Source: JBELHR01 sp042091275
GTDB taxonomy: Bacteria > Bacteroidota > Bacteroidia > Flavobacteriales > Flavobacteriaceae
Length of the DNA: 58,538 bases
NCBI GenBank assembly: GCA_042091275.1
Contig: JBELHR010000013.1
Location: forward strand, 1-58,538
Direction: 5' to 3'
Shown piece by piece: positions 34,528 to 43,896 of this stretch; the first letter of the stretch is position 1; the number at the start of each line of letters is the position of its first letter. A program made the position numbers and the translations under genes. The notes beneath the pieces are model-generated. The model worked only from the letters and a program-made list of their open reading frames with translations, had not been told where the DNA came from and ran no database searches.

Positions 34528-35763
34528 CTAAGAAACTGCTTTCAATTTCTTTAAGGCCGATTTGGTCAATTTACGTTCTGCATACTTTTGAGTTACTTTT
34601 AAACTCTTTTGATCTGAACTCGGCATATCAAACATGGCATCGGTAAAGATAGCCTCACATAGAGATCTCAAACCTCTTGCACCTAACTTGTATTCAATGG
34701 CTTTGTCCACGATATACTTTAGAGCCTTTTCGTCGATATTCAAAGTAATTCCGTCCATTTCAAACAACTTTTTATACTGCTTGATTATCGCATTTTTCGG
34801 CTCTGTCAGAATCATTCTCAAAGTCCTTGCGTCCAAAGGATTCATATAAGTCAAAACAGGTAACCTACCGATGATTTCTGGTATCAATCCAAAATTCTTA
34901 AGGTCACTTGGTATGATGTATTGAAGGAGGTTTTCCTCATCAATTTTTTCATCACTAATAGAGGCCGAATATCCTACAGCCTGCATATTTAGTCGTTTTG
35001 AGATAACCTTGTCAATCCCAGAGAATGCCCCACCGGCAATAAAAAGAATGTCTTTGGTATTTACCTCGACAAATTTTTGATCCGGGTGTTTCCTTCCTCC
35101 TTGAGGAGCTACATTTACTACAGAACCTTCCAAGAGTTTCAATAATGCTTGTTGCACTCCTTCTCCGGAAACATCTCTTGTAATCGAAGGATTATCCCCT
35201 TTGCGAGCAATCTTATCTATTTCATCGATAAATACAATTCCGCGCTCTGCTTTTGCTGCATCGTAATCTGCCGCTTGCAATAAGCGAGAAAGAATACTCT
35301 CTACATCCTCTCCGACATATCCTGCTTGGGTCAAAACCGTAGCATCCACGATACAGAAAGGTACGCTTAGCATTTTAGCAATAGTTCTCGCGATTAAGGT
35401 CTTTCCTGTTCCGGTCTCTCCAACCAAAACAATATTACTTTTTTCTATCTCTATATCATCTTGGTTATCGTCTTGAACCAATCTTTTGTAGTGATTGTAA
35501 ACCGCTACAGCCATTGATTTTTTTGTTTGATCTTGACCGATGATATACTGATCCAAAAAGTCTTTAATTTCCAAAGGTTTTTTTAGAGTCAAGTCCGAAT
35601 CCACCCCAATAGGTGTTTGTTCCGCAATTTCCTCTAAAACGATACCGTGGGCTTGTTCTATACATTTGTCACAAATATGTGCGTCCATTCCAGCTATTAG
35701 TAGATCGGTCTCTGCCTTTTTTCTACCACAAAACGAACATTCCAACGAAGTTTCTTTAGACAT
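34528..35763 (-). CDS. clpX: ClpX, ATP-dependent unfoldase subunit of ClpXP
   Basis: The 411-residue AAA+ protein has the N-terminal zinc-binding domain with C9, C12, C31 and C34, Walker A GETGTGKT, Walker B IVFIDEIDKIA, and sensor/arginine-finger segments in the C-terminal half. It unfolds substrates and feeds them to ClpP, encoded 7 bp upstream. The intact zinc domain contrasts with the lost ribbon in the adjacent dnaG. Confidence 0.97.
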   Translation of the reverse strand: MSKETSLECSFCGRKKAETDLLIAGMDAHICDKCIEQAHGIVLEEIAEQTPIGVDSDLTLKKPLEIKDFLDQYIIGQDQTKKSMAVAVYNHYKRLVQDDNQDDIEIEKSNIVLVGETGTGKTLIARTIAKMLSVPFCIVDATVLTQAGYVGEDVESILSRLLQAADYDAAKAERGIVFIDEIDKIARKGDNPSITRDVSGEGVQQALLKLLEGSVVNVAPQGGRKHPDQKFVEVNTKDILFIAGGAFSGIDKVISKRLNMQAVGYSASISDEKIDEENLLQYIIPSDLKNFGLIPEIIGRLPVLTYMNPLDARTLRMILTEPKNAIIKQYKKLFEMDGITLNIDEKALKYIVDKAIEYKLGARGLRSLCEAIFTDAMFDMPSSDQKSLKVTQKYAERKLTKSALKKLKAVS

Positions 35764-35770
35764 TTATTTC

Positions 35771-36433
35771 TTATTTATTTCTTACTAAAATCTCATCAAT
35801 CATACCATAAGCTTTTGCTTCCTCGGCCTTCATCCAATAATCTCTATCCGAGTCACTGTAAACTTTGTCAAAAGTTTGACCAGAGTGTTTTGCTATGATT
35901 TGATATAATTCATCTTTGAGTTTCATTATCTCACGAGCCGTAATTTCGATATCTGAAGCTTGACCTTGAGCACCACCCAAAGGTTGGTGAATCATCACTC
36001 TCGAATGAGGAAGAGCAGACCTTTTACCTTCTGCACCTGCACACATCAGAACAGCTCCCATTGAGGCTGCCATTCCCGTACAAATTGTAGCGACATCTGG
36101 TTTGATAAACTGCATGGTATCGTAAATACCCAATCCTGCATAAACTCCACCTCCTGGGGAATTGATATAGATGGAGATATCCTTCGAAGCATCTACACTT
36201 TCTAAAAACAGAAGTTGAGCTTGAATAATATTGGCAACTTGGTCATTTATTCCTGTTCCTAAAAAGATGATTCGATCCATCATAAGACGGGAAAACACAT
36301 CCATTTGAGCAACATTCAGTTGACGTTCTTCTATAATATAAGGCGTTACACTACTAACCAATTGATCCACATACATGCTGTTGATCCCCTGGTCTTTAGT
36401 TGCAAATTTTTTAAATTCGTCACCGTAATTCAT
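35771..36433 (-). CDS. clpP: ClpP protease subunit
   Basis: With the start at MNYGDEFKKF (36433) the protein is 220 residues. The 14 further upstream codons are unlike ClpP. Catalytic Ser124 lies in GMAASMGAV and His149 in VMIHQPLGG, with the Asp near residue 198. Fourteen subunits form the degradation chamber served by ClpX. It heads the clpP-clpX-dnaG unit. Confidence 0.96.
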   Translation of the reverse strand: MNYGDEFKKFATKDQGINSMYVDQLVSSVTPYIIEERQLNVAQMDVFSRLMMDRIIFLGTGINDQVANIIQAQLLFLESVDASKDISIYINSPGGGVYAGLGIYDTMQFIKPDVATICTGMAASMGAVLMCAGAEGKRSALPHSRVMIHQPLGGAQGQASDIEITAREIMKLKDELYQIIAKHSGQTFDKVYSDSDRDYWMKAEEAKAYGMIDEILVRNK

Positions 36434-36508
36434 ATTCAGTATATTTATTTTATGAGTTTGTAAAGATAGTAACAATATAGCAATTAATTGTACCTTTGCA
36501 AAAACACT

Positions 36509-37855
36509 ATGATGGGATTTGATGACTTAAATTTAGGGACTCCCCTAAGCAATGCGATAACAGAATTAGGGCTTGTAGAACCGACGGAAATTCAAACAGC
36601 AGCCTTCCCCGTAATCATGTCGGGAAAAGATGTAATTGGTATCGCTCAAACGGGTACTGGTAAAACTTTTGCCTATTTGATGCCTATCCTTAGGATGTTG
36701 CCTTTTTCCACCCAAAAACACCCGAGAGTTCTTATCGTTGTTCCGACAAGGGAACTAGTCCTTCAAGTTGTATCCTCCTTAGAAGCGTTGACCCCTTATA
36801 TCAATATCCGTTTTGGTGGTATTTATGGAGGCGCAAATATCAACAAGCAAAAAGAAATGATTCACGGTGGTTTGGATATTTTAGTTTCCACCCCTGGAAG
36901 AGTTATTGATTTGGGTATGTCTGGAGCCTTAAAACTAAAATCCATTCAAAAGTTAGTCTTGGATGAAGTAGACGAGATTTTAGATTTAGGGTTCAAAAAA
37001 CAACTGGAACAAATTTTAGATTTGGTTCCCTCCAAAAAGCAAGGGATTCTATTCTCAGCGACAATGACCTCGAAAGTAGAAGAGATTATTGCAGAGAACT
37101 TCCGCTCACCAGAGCGTATTGCCGTTGCCGAAACAGGAGCGCCTATGGAGCAGATCGAGCAAATCAAATATGAAATTCCAAATTTCTATACCAAAGCAAA
37201 CTTATTGCGTGAACTTTTACAAAAGGAAGAACTCAAAAGGGTCTTGGTTTTTGTAAAATATAAAAGGCTCGCGGATTTACTTTTTGGCTTGCTATCCGAA
37301 GACGTGCGAGGAGAAGAAAACACAAGTGAATTTGCTTTGATTCACTCCAATAAAACGCAAAACTACAGGCTGCGTTCCATCAAGAGGTTCCAAGAGAACA
37401 AACACCGCGTTTTGATAGCGACGGATCTGGTTGCTCGTGGATTGGATTTTGAAGACGTAAGTCATGTTATCAATTTTGACATCCCAGAAACTACAGAGAA
37501 TTATTTACACCGAATAGGAAGAACTGCCCGAGCCAACAAGGAGGGGGTAGCCATATCTATGGTAGGGGAAAAAGAGCTCGAACTCATGGAAGAGATAGAA
37601 TCTCATCTCCACGGGGAAGTGAAAAAAGTCGCAAACCCCGAAAACCTCGAAATTGACACTCGCCTGATTGACGATGAGCTAGACAAAGAGGACTTTAAGC
37701 CTTATCAGAAAGTCAAATCTAAAGAGTATGCTCCTGGTCCTGCTTTCCACGAGAAAAAGGACAAAAACAAAAAGACCAATCAAGGAGGTAGTTACCGTCG
37801 GGAATTGGCGAAGAAATATAAAAAACCAAAGACAAGAGGGCAAAAACGAAAATAA
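36509..37855 (+). CDS. DEAD-box RNA helicase (motif II is DEVD)
   Basis: From ATG 36509 (or 36512) the product is 448 residues; the upstream in-frame codons overlap a promoter-like TACCTTTG (36491-36498). Motifs run in order: Q-motif PTEIQTAAFP, Walker A AQTGTGKT, motif Ib TPGR, motif II DEVD, motif III SAT, and motif VI HRIGRTAR. The C-terminal 40 residues are strongly basic (KKYKKPKTRGQKRK), suiting RNA binding. Likely roles are ribosome assembly or RNA turnover. The DEVD form of motif II is a known minority variant. The gene sits, inverted, between clpP and tig. Confidence 0.93.
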   Translation: MMGFDDLNLGTPLSNAITELGLVEPTEIQTAAFPVIMSGKDVIGIAQTGTGKTFAYLMPILRMLPFSTQKHPRVLIVVPTRELVLQVVSSLEALTPYINIRFGGIYGGANINKQKEMIHGGLDILVSTPGRVIDLGMSGALKLKSIQKLVLDEVDEILDLGFKKQLEQILDLVPSKKQGILFSATMTSKVEEIIAENFRSPERIAVAETGAPMEQIEQIKYEIPNFYTKANLLRELLQKEELKRVLVFVKYKRLADLLFGLLSEDVRGEENTSEFALIHSNKTQNYRLRSIKRFQENKHRVLIATDLVARGLDFEDVSHVINFDIPETTENYLHRIGRTARANKEGVAISMVGEKELELMEEIESHLHGEVKKVANPENLEIDTRLIDDELDKEDFKPYQKVKSKEYAPGPAFHEKKDKNKKTNQGGSYRRELAKKYKKPKTRGQKRK

Positions 37856-37888
37856 AAAAAAGCTCCAATCGCAAGATTGGAGCTTTTT
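37852..37888. terminator. Bidirectional terminator between helicase and tig
   Basis: AGCTCCAATC and GATTGGAGCT (37861-37870 with 37875-37884) form a perfect 10-bp stem with loop GCAA, flanked by an A-run on the left and T-run on the right. It serves the two convergent genes. Confidence 0.92.
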
Positions 37889-37904
37889 AATTCTGAGGGA
37901 GAAT

Positions 37905-39236
37905 TTAGTTCTTGTAAACTTCTTTTACAAAGTCTTCGAAATTAACTTCCTTTACTTTGAAATCGATATTCTCTTTATAGAAATCTAATAATTTCTTACT
38001 GATTAATTGCTCTTGTAAACGCTTCGCTTCATCTTGATTACTCAAAACTCTTGTCGCTATTTCGTTTAGTTCAGAATCTTCAGGACTCATGTTGCCATAT
38101 TGAGCCATCTGAGCCTTGATAAATCCTTTTGCAAATTCCACCAATTCAGCATAATCTACTTTTATATCATTTGCAGACATCACCTTACCTTCGATAAGTT
38201 GGTAACGCAAACCTTTTTCTGACTTTTCGTATTCCGCTTCCGCTTCTTCGGCAGTCATTGGCTTTTCTCCTGCTTGAGCTAACCATTTCTTTAAGAAGTC
38301 AGCTGGTAAATCAAATTTAGTGTTCTCTACTAAATATTCTGTGATTGCATTTAGCAATTGCTGATCTCCTTGATTAGCGAATTGTGCCTCAGCATCTTCT
38401 TTGATTTTTCCTTTTAATTCTTCGGTTGTTTTAACCGTACCTTCACCAAAAATCTTATCAAAAAGTTCTTGATTCAATTCTGCTTTCTCTGTAATAGTAA
38501 TCTCTTCTATTTCAAATTTAAGGCTGATTTCAAGTCCTTCTACTTCTTCTTTAGACATTCCTAAAGCAGCCATCAATTTAGCATCATCTACAAATAGGTT
38601 CTTTGTCTTTAATTTCAAGACATCTCCTACTTTGGATCCGATGAATTTTTTTGCGTTTACTTTTCCTTTGATATCCGCCAATTGAACAGTTGCAGAATTA
38701 TCTAAATCCGCATTGTCGTCAGATGTGAATTTTCCTGTAATAGATGCTCCTTCAACAACTTCTTGTTGAGGAATCATTTTTCCGTAACGCTCTTGAATAT
38801 TCGAAACTTCTTTTTCGATCAATTCTTCATCAGCTACGATATCGTATTTTGTAATTTTTTTCTTCGCTTTCTTTAAGTCTACGTCAAATTCTGGAGCAAG
38901 ACCCAATTCAAATTCGAATACAAAGTCACTAGCTTCCCATGTAAAATCGTCTGCTACCTTAGGTAAAGGGTTACCCAAAACATCTAACTTTTCCTCTGTC
39001 AAGTAATTGTTTAACGTTTCTTGAAGTAATTTGTTTACCTCATCGACCATAACAGAAGTTCCATATTGCTTTTTTACTAAGCCCATAGGCACATGTCCCT
39101 TTCTAAAACCTGGAATGTCTGCCTTCTTGCGATAGTCAGTCAATACCTCAGTTACTTTTCCTTGGTAGTCAGCAGCTTGGATTTCTACTTTAACTACCGC
39201 ATTCAATGCATCGATGTTTTCTCTAGTAATATTCAT
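37905..39236 (-). CDS. tig: Trigger factor
   Basis: The start at 39236 (MNITRENIDALNAVVKVEIQ) gives 443 residues. The longer frame runs into the promoter. The N-terminal ribosome-binding domain contains the signature ADIPGFRKGHVPMGLVKKQY-like segment (about residues 35-55). The central PPIase-like insert is shorter and diverged, as in other Bacteroidota, and a helical C-terminal chaperone arm follows. It protects nascent chains at the ribosome exit. Confidence 0.93.
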   Translation of the reverse strand: MNITRENIDALNAVVKVEIQAADYQGKVTEVLTDYRKKADIPGFRKGHVPMGLVKKQYGTSVMVDEVNKLLQETLNNYLTEEKLDVLGNPLPKVADDFTWEASDFVFEFELGLAPEFDVDLKKAKKKITKYDIVADEELIEKEVSNIQERYGKMIPQQEVVEGASITGKFTSDDNADLDNSATVQLADIKGKVNAKKFIGSKVGDVLKLKTKNLFVDDAKLMAALGMSKEEVEGLEISLKFEIEEITITEKAELNQELFDKIFGEGTVKTTEELKGKIKEDAEAQFANQGDQQLLNAITEYLVENTKFDLPADFLKKWLAQAGEKPMTAEEAEAEYEKSEKGLRYQLIEGKVMSANDIKVDYAELVEFAKGFIKAQMAQYGNMSPEDSELNEIATRVLSNQDEAKRLQEQLISKKLLDFYKENIDFKVKEVNFEDFVKEVYKN

Positions 39237-39266
39237 ATGATTCCTTCTTTTCTTTGAAATTGGCTG

Positions 39267-39297
39267 CAAAATTAATGTTTTTTATACAATCTCACAA
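39267..39297 (-). promoter_or_regulatory. Promoter of tig
   Basis: Minus-strand TTG (39297-39295), a 20-nt spacer and TAATTTTG (39274-39267) match the Bacteroidota consensus exactly. The start falls near 39260, which fits translation from 39236 and excludes the longer reading frame. Confidence 0.68.
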
Positions 39298-39325
39298 CCT
39301 AATAAGTTACTCTATTCCAGCCCTT

Positions 39326-40096
39326 TTATGTTCTTTGTAAAAATTTTAAGGTCTTCTCTAGGAATTCAGAAGGGTTTTCGGCGTGAAGCCAATGTCCCGC
39401 TCCTGAAATTTCTTGTATTAATGCATTGGGAAAGTGAGCATGAATAATTTTGACATCCTCATCCCCTATATATTTTGATTTAGCTCCTTTGAGAAACAAA
39501 GTCGCTCCATCAAAAGAGCTGCCTTGTTCAAGCGCTCTTCCTACAGCACTATATTTATCGGTTAAAACCCGCAGATTAAAGCGAAAATCGAGTTGATCTT
39601 TTGTTCTTCTAAATACGTTCTTCATCAAAAACTGAACAACTCCGGGTTCTTTGATAACAGAGCCCATTACCTGTTCAATCTCTCCTCTTGTCTTTTGTTT
39701 TTCAAAATCCACGGCGTTTAATGCTTCGAGTATTTCTTGATGGTGATCCGGATAAAACCTAGGACTGATATCTGCTATTATGAGTTTATCTATTCGATTT
39801 CCGTGTTTAACAGCAAAATTCATCGCTGCTTTACCACCCATAGAATGACCAATCAGAGTGATTTTATCTATATCCTTTGCCTCGAGATAATTCACAATAT
39901 CTTCCACCATCACATCGTAGTCAAACAAAGCACTGTGAAAGCTTCGACCGTGATTTCGCATGTCGATCAAATGTACCTCATAAAATTCTCCGTATTTGTT
40001 CGCAAGAGTTTTCCAATTATCACCCATCCCCAAATAACCGTGGAGAATTAGCATGACGGGACCTTGACCAACAACTCGAGAATGAACTATTTCCAT
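39326..40096 (-). CDS. Alpha/beta hydrolase (YbfF-like esterase)
   Basis: The 256-residue protein has the HGYLGMGDNW oxyanion region (19-28), the nucleophile elbow GHSMGG with Ser84, and a C-terminal catalytic His in GAGHWLHAENP near 233. It resembles YbfF-type acyl-CoA/ester hydrolases. The substrate is unknown. Its start overlaps the 3' end of pdxJ by 10 bp, so the two are cotranscribed. Confidence 0.88.
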   Translation of the reverse strand: MEIVHSRVVGQGPVMLILHGYLGMGDNWKTLANKYGEFYEVHLIDMRNHGRSFHSALFDYDVMVEDIVNYLEAKDIDKITLIGHSMGGKAAMNFAVKHGNRIDKLIIADISPRFYPDHHQEILEALNAVDFEKQKTRGEIEQVMGSVIKEPGVVQFLMKNVFRRTKDQLDFRFNLRVLTDKYSAVGRALEQGSSFDGATLFLKGAKSKYIGDEDVKIIHAHFPNALIQEISGAGHWLHAENPSEFLEKTLKFLQRT

Positions 40097-40821
40097 TGTT
40101 GCATTCCTTTTTGAATTTTACTCAAATAAAGTCCAATGACATTTTCAAACCCTAAATATAGAGACTCACTTATCAGAGCGTGTCCAATCGAGACCTCCGC
40201 TAGATTTGGAAGGCTAGCTACAAAAAACTCAATGTTTTCCAAACTTAAATCGTGACCCGCATTGATACCTAGCCCCAATTCATTTGCAAATTTTGCAGCA
40301 TTGGTATAGGAGACAATCTCATCCTTATAGCCTTTCTCATATGCCTTGGCAAAACTCTCTGTATATAGCTCTATTCGATCTGCTCCTGTTGCCGCCGCTC
40401 CTTGGATCTGTCCGAGAATAGGGTCTACAAAAATAGAAGTTCGGATACCTTTAGACTTAAATTCTGCTATGACTTCAGTGAGAAAATCTTTATGCTTAAT
40501 TGTATCCCATCCGGCATCAGAGGTCAAATTGGAGACCGCATCGGGTACAAGAGTAACCTGATCTGGGCAAAGCTCTAACACCATTTCCTTGAACTTAGGT
40601 ATTGGATTCCCCTCAATGTTTAACTCGGTTTTTACTGATTTCTTTAGATCTCTTGCGTCTTGGTAACGAATATGACGTTCATCTGGCCTCGGGTGAATGG
40701 TTATTCCTTGGGCACCGAAGGACTCTATATCCGAGGAACAAGATATTAGGTTTGGAACATCTCCTCCTCTAGCATTTCTTAGAGTCGCTATTTTATTGAC
40801 ATTTACACTTAATTTACACAT
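40087..40821 (-). CDS. pdxJ: Pyridoxine 5'-phosphate synthase
   Basis: The 244-residue TIM barrel starts KLSVNVNKIATLRNARGG, followed by GAQGITIHPRPDERHI (about 34-49) and ends with GHALISESLYLGFENVI. These are PdxJ signatures for phosphate and substrate binding. It makes pyridoxine 5'-phosphate, the precursor of PLP used by MetY and MetZ among others. Only 22 bp separate its ATG from that of the divergent CBS-domain gene. Confidence 0.96.
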   Translation of the reverse strand: MCKLSVNVNKIATLRNARGGDVPNLISCSSDIESFGAQGITIHPRPDERHIRYQDARDLKKSVKTELNIEGNPIPKFKEMVLELCPDQVTLVPDAVSNLTSDAGWDTIKHKDFLTEVIAEFKSKGIRTSIFVDPILGQIQGAAATGADRIELYTESFAKAYEKGYKDEIVSYTNAAKFANELGLGINAGHDLSLENIEFFVASLPNLAEVSIGHALISESLYLGFENVIGLYLSKIQKGMQQWK

Positions 40822-40829
40822 AGATTTTG
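40796..40829 (+). promoter_or_regulatory. Candidate promoter of the CBS-nadK-bamA operon
   Basis: TTG (40796-40798), 22 nt, then TAGATTTTG (40821-40829), which has one base more than TAnnTTTG. Its -33 box lies in the pdxJ coding region. Transcription would start only about 8 nt before the ATG at 40844. Confidence 0.4.
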
Positions 40830-40843
40830 TTTTTCAAATTTTA

Positions 40844-41581
40844 ATGGAGTCAAAGCAAAAATATTCGCGTATTTTAGCTTTAGTCAATCTCAATACAAAA
40901 ATAGTCCTTTTGAATAATTTAAATAACATCTTTGACTTTATATCTAACGATATTAAACCTGTGGATCTCAGCGACACTATTTCAGAGGTATGCGAGCGAT
41001 TTTTAGACCTAAATTTCAACGCTATTCCTGTGGTTAACGGCAAACAAACAGTTGGTCTTATTTCTCGCGAGGATCTTATTGGCCTCGAGGAATCCAATGA
41101 CAAGCTCAACGACCACAATTTTCTGATTGTTAAAACTGCCTGCTTGACAAAAGATAAATGGATGACTGTTTTTAAGCAAATCATCGAAAAACAAAATCCG
41201 CTAATTCCAGTATCCGACGAAAAAGGAATCTATAATGGATACTACGAAAGTTTGGAGATTATAGGATTATTGAATGAAAGCCCAGCGCTTATGTTAGAGG
41301 GACAGGAACTAATAATATCCCATAACTCTAAGGACTTTTCCAATACTAAAATCACTCAAATCATAGAAGAAAACGGAGGAGAGCTTTTGCTTTCAAGTTT
41401 ACTCAGAAAATCAGAGACAAAAACTTTTGTCCATCTCAAAATTCAGGCCATTGACTTGAATGATATTCTTCAGGTTCTCAGAGCTCAAGGATTTCTAGTA
41501 CTTTCAAAACACACAGATGACAAATACATGGACGAATTAAAAGATCGTTCTCAATACCTAGATAAATTCTTAAATGTATGA
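40844..41581 (+). CDS. CBS-domain protein
   Basis: Starting at MESKQKYSRILALV (40844) the product is 245 residues. The open frame extends further upstream but into pdxJ. Residues about 35-150 resemble a tandem CBS pair, including LNFNAIPVVNGKQTVGLISREDLIG and NPLIPVSDEKGIYNGYYES-like segments. A C-terminal ACT-like portion follows (FVHLKIQAIDLNDILQVLRAQGF). It probably senses an adenine nucleotide. Its stop overlaps the nadK ATG by 4 bp (ATGA), a link to NAD(P) metabolism that is only inferred. Confidence 0.8.
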   Translation: MESKQKYSRILALVNLNTKIVLLNNLNNIFDFISNDIKPVDLSDTISEVCERFLDLNFNAIPVVNGKQTVGLISREDLIGLEESNDKLNDHNFLIVKTACLTKDKWMTVFKQIIEKQNPLIPVSDEKGIYNGYYESLEIIGLLNESPALMLEGQELIISHNSKDFSNTKITQIIEENGGELLLSSLLRKSETKTFVHLKIQAIDLNDILQVLRAQGFLVLSKHTDDKYMDELKDRSQYLDKFLNV

Positions 41582-42474
41582 TTAAGAAAATAGCCCTTTT
41601 TGGTCAAACCTATTACGATGACACCCAAATCTATGTATCCGAACTAATAGAATTGGTCGAAAGACACAAAATCCAGTTATCGATAGAAATCAACTATAAA
41701 AATCAATTAGTCAATAAGAATTTAGTCTCCGAATCGACCCCTTCATTTTCTAGTCAGGGAACTTTAGACAGCGACACGGATGTCCTTATCACTATGGGAG
41801 GAGATGGAACCATTTTGAGAGGAATCACTTATATCGGAGATAGCAATATCCCAATTTTAGGAATAAATACAGGCCGTCTCGGTTTTTTAGCCACGGTTCA
41901 AAAAAGCGAAATTAACAAGGCTTTCTCAGCCTTGCTCAAAGGGGAGTTTAACTGTGTAAATCGGACCCTTCTGAGTGTTCAAAGCAATCCCGAAATTGAA
42001 GAATTGAAAGAGAAAAATTTCGCCTTAAACGAAATATCTGTCGCTCGTTTAAACACCGCTTCCATGATTGGAATAGAAACGCATCTAAACAATATTTATT
42101 TGACTAATTATTGGGCGGATGGACTTATAGTTTCTACTCCTACTGGATCGACTGGCTATTCCTTGAGTTGTGGAGGTCCAGTTATCGACCGCAAATCAAA
42201 CAGTCTAGTTTTGACCCCAATTGCCCCTCACAATCTAAATGCTCGACCACTTGTTATATCGAACAGTACGGAGATAACAATGAAGGTAGAAGGTCGTCAG
42301 GAAGAGTTTTTACTCTCTTTGGATTCGAGAATTTTAAATCTCAAAGCAGGGACTACCCTCACCATATCAAAAGCCAATTTTGCGATACGAATAATTGAGT
42401 TACAAGATCAAACGTTTTACGAAACTTTGAGGTCTAAATTATTATGGGGCGAAGACACTAGAAATAGAAAATAA
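41578..42474 (+). CDS. nadK: NAD kinase
   Basis: The 298-residue protein has the NAD-kinase motif GGDGT at residues 74-78 and the second conserved segment DGLIVSTPTGSTGYSLSCGG near 178-197. It phosphorylates NAD to NADP. It is translationally coupled to the CBS gene upstream. Its place ahead of uppS and bamA is a conserved flavobacterial order. Confidence 0.96.
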   Translation: MIKKIALFGQTYYDDTQIYVSELIELVERHKIQLSIEINYKNQLVNKNLVSESTPSFSSQGTLDSDTDVLITMGGDGTILRGITYIGDSNIPILGINTGRLGFLATVQKSEINKAFSALLKGEFNCVNRTLLSVQSNPEIEELKEKNFALNEISVARLNTASMIGIETHLNNIYLTNYWADGLIVSTPTGSTGYSLSCGGPVIDRKSNSLVLTPIAPHNLNARPLVISNSTEITMKVEGRQEEFLLSLDSRILNLKAGTTLTISKANFAIRIIELQDQTFYETLRSKLLWGEDTRNRK

Positions 42475-42511
42475 TTTATCTAATTTTACGCCTTGATATT
42501 CACAAGATTAA

Positions 42512-43141
42512 ATGTTCATGGGTAAGAACCTATTTCTTCTTCTTTTACTATTTCTCTTTTCGGAGAATCTCTCCGCTCAACTTTTTGAGATTGGACCTAG
42601 TTTTGGAGTAAACTCCATTTCTGGAGATCAGGCAAAAGGCAGTTTTTTAGACAGGAGCGAGATGGGATTTGGAATGATTTTTAAATACAATCGAAATTAT
42701 CGCTTTGCCTACCGTATAAACTACCACTATCTTCCTACGATTTATCGAGAGAGCGACGATTTGTCCTCAAAACAGATTTCGATTAATGAATTTGCCGCAG
42801 GAGTCGAATTTAATTTTTTTGACTATCAAAAGCCCTATGGGCCACATAAATCAACCCCCTATTTGTTGGCGGAATTAGGCTTTGCCAATTTTAACAATCA
42901 AACAAGAGTCTCTATTCCTTTGGGAATAGGCTTTAAAACAAAACTTTTTACTAATATTGCAGTTGCGTTTGAGGCGAGAGCCCAGTACGTCTTTGGAGAC
43001 AATATCGAAGGGGATCCGACTTCGCCCAATTCAAAGCCATACACGCAGAATTTAAACAGCAGAAATGACTGGTATATTTTTACGGGAGTAAATATTGTAT
43101 ATACTTTTGGTCGTCAAAACTGCTATACAAGGCCGATGTAA
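42512..43141 (+). CDS. DUF6089-type outer-membrane beta-barrel protein
   Basis: The 209-residue exported protein has a signal peptide ending in LSAQ, the FEIGPSFGVNSISGD start of a small barrel, alternating aromatic strands, and a C-terminal strand around YIFTGVNIVYTFG. Its size and its position between nadK and uppS match the DUF6089 family of Bacteroidota. Function is unknown, but the operon context suggests envelope assembly. uppS starts 2 bp after its stop. Confidence 0.8.
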   Translation: MFMGKNLFLLLLLFLFSENLSAQLFEIGPSFGVNSISGDQAKGSFLDRSEMGFGMIFKYNRNYRFAYRINYHYLPTIYRESDDLSSKQISINEFAAGVEFNFFDYQKPYGPHKSTPYLLAELGFANFNNQTRVSIPLGIGFKTKLFTNIAVAFEARAQYVFGDNIEGDPTSPNSKPYTQNLNSRNDWYIFTGVNIVYTFGRQNCYTRPM

Positions 43142-43143
43142 GA

Positions 43144-43896
43144 ATGGATTTAGAATCACAACTAATAAAAACTAAAGTCCCCAACCACTTAGCAATCATT
43201 ATGGATGGCAATGGTAGGTGGGCTAAACTTCAAGGAAAACCGCGTGCATTTGGACATAAACAAGGAGTTTCTGTAGTGAAAAAAACCGTGGATTCTGCAG
43301 CAAAATTTGGAGTTAAGTACCTCACGCTTTACGCCTTTTCGACAGAGAACTGGAAACGTCCAAAACTAGAGGTCGATACCTTGATGACGCTTTTGGCCAC
43401 CTCCTTAAAAAAAGAACTCAAAACCATGATGGAAAAGAATGTTCGTCTTCAAACTATTGGCGATATTTCGAGACTGCCAAAGAGAGCGAGAAGAGAACTT
43501 AACGAGGTTTTTGAGGCGACAAAGGACAACGACAAACTTATCTTGACTTTAGCTCTGAACTACGGAGCTCGAGAGGAAATCACAAAAGCAGTTAAGGAAA
43601 TTTCAGAAAAAGTTGTTAATAATGAGATTTCTATAGAAGAAATTAATGAAAATATTATTAATAATCATTTATATACATTTACTTTGCCCGATGTTGATCT
43701 TTTGATTAGAACGAGTGGAGAACAGCGTATTAGTAATTATTTGCTTTGGCAAATCGCCTATTCAGAATTGTATTTTTCACAAGTACTTTGGCCTGATTTT
43801 AGCGAAGAACAATTACTAAAAGCCATAATTGATTATCAAAATCGCGAGAGACGTTTCGGTAAAACGAGCGAACAAATAGAACATGTAGATGAATAG
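43144..43896 (+). CDS. uppS: Isoprenyl transferase (undecaprenyl diphosphate synthase)
   Basis: The 250-residue cis-prenyltransferase has IIMDGNGRWAK with catalytic D21 and the RTSGEQRISNYLLWQIAYSELYF-type region with substrate-binding Arg residues near 195-215. It makes undecaprenyl diphosphate, the lipid carrier for peptidoglycan and polysaccharide. It overlaps bamA by 8 bp. Confidence 0.96.
   Translation: MDLESQLIKTKVPNHLAIIMDGNGRWAKLQGKPRAFGHKQGVSVVKKTVDSAAKFGVKYLTLYAFSTENWKRPKLEVDTLMTLLATSLKKELKTMMEKNVRLQTIGDISRLPKRARRELNEVFEATKDNDKLILTLALNYGAREEITKAVKEISEKVVNNEISIEEINENIINNHLYTFTLPDVDLLIRTSGEQRISNYLLWQIAYSELYFSQVLWPDFSEEQLLKAIIDYQNRERRFGKTSEQIEHVDE

Noticed and set aside
36434..36475. 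Longer N-terminus for ClpP (start at 36475)
   Set aside because: The extra residues do not resemble ClpP and lie in the short divergent region facing the helicase gene. The start MNYGDEF fits the family.
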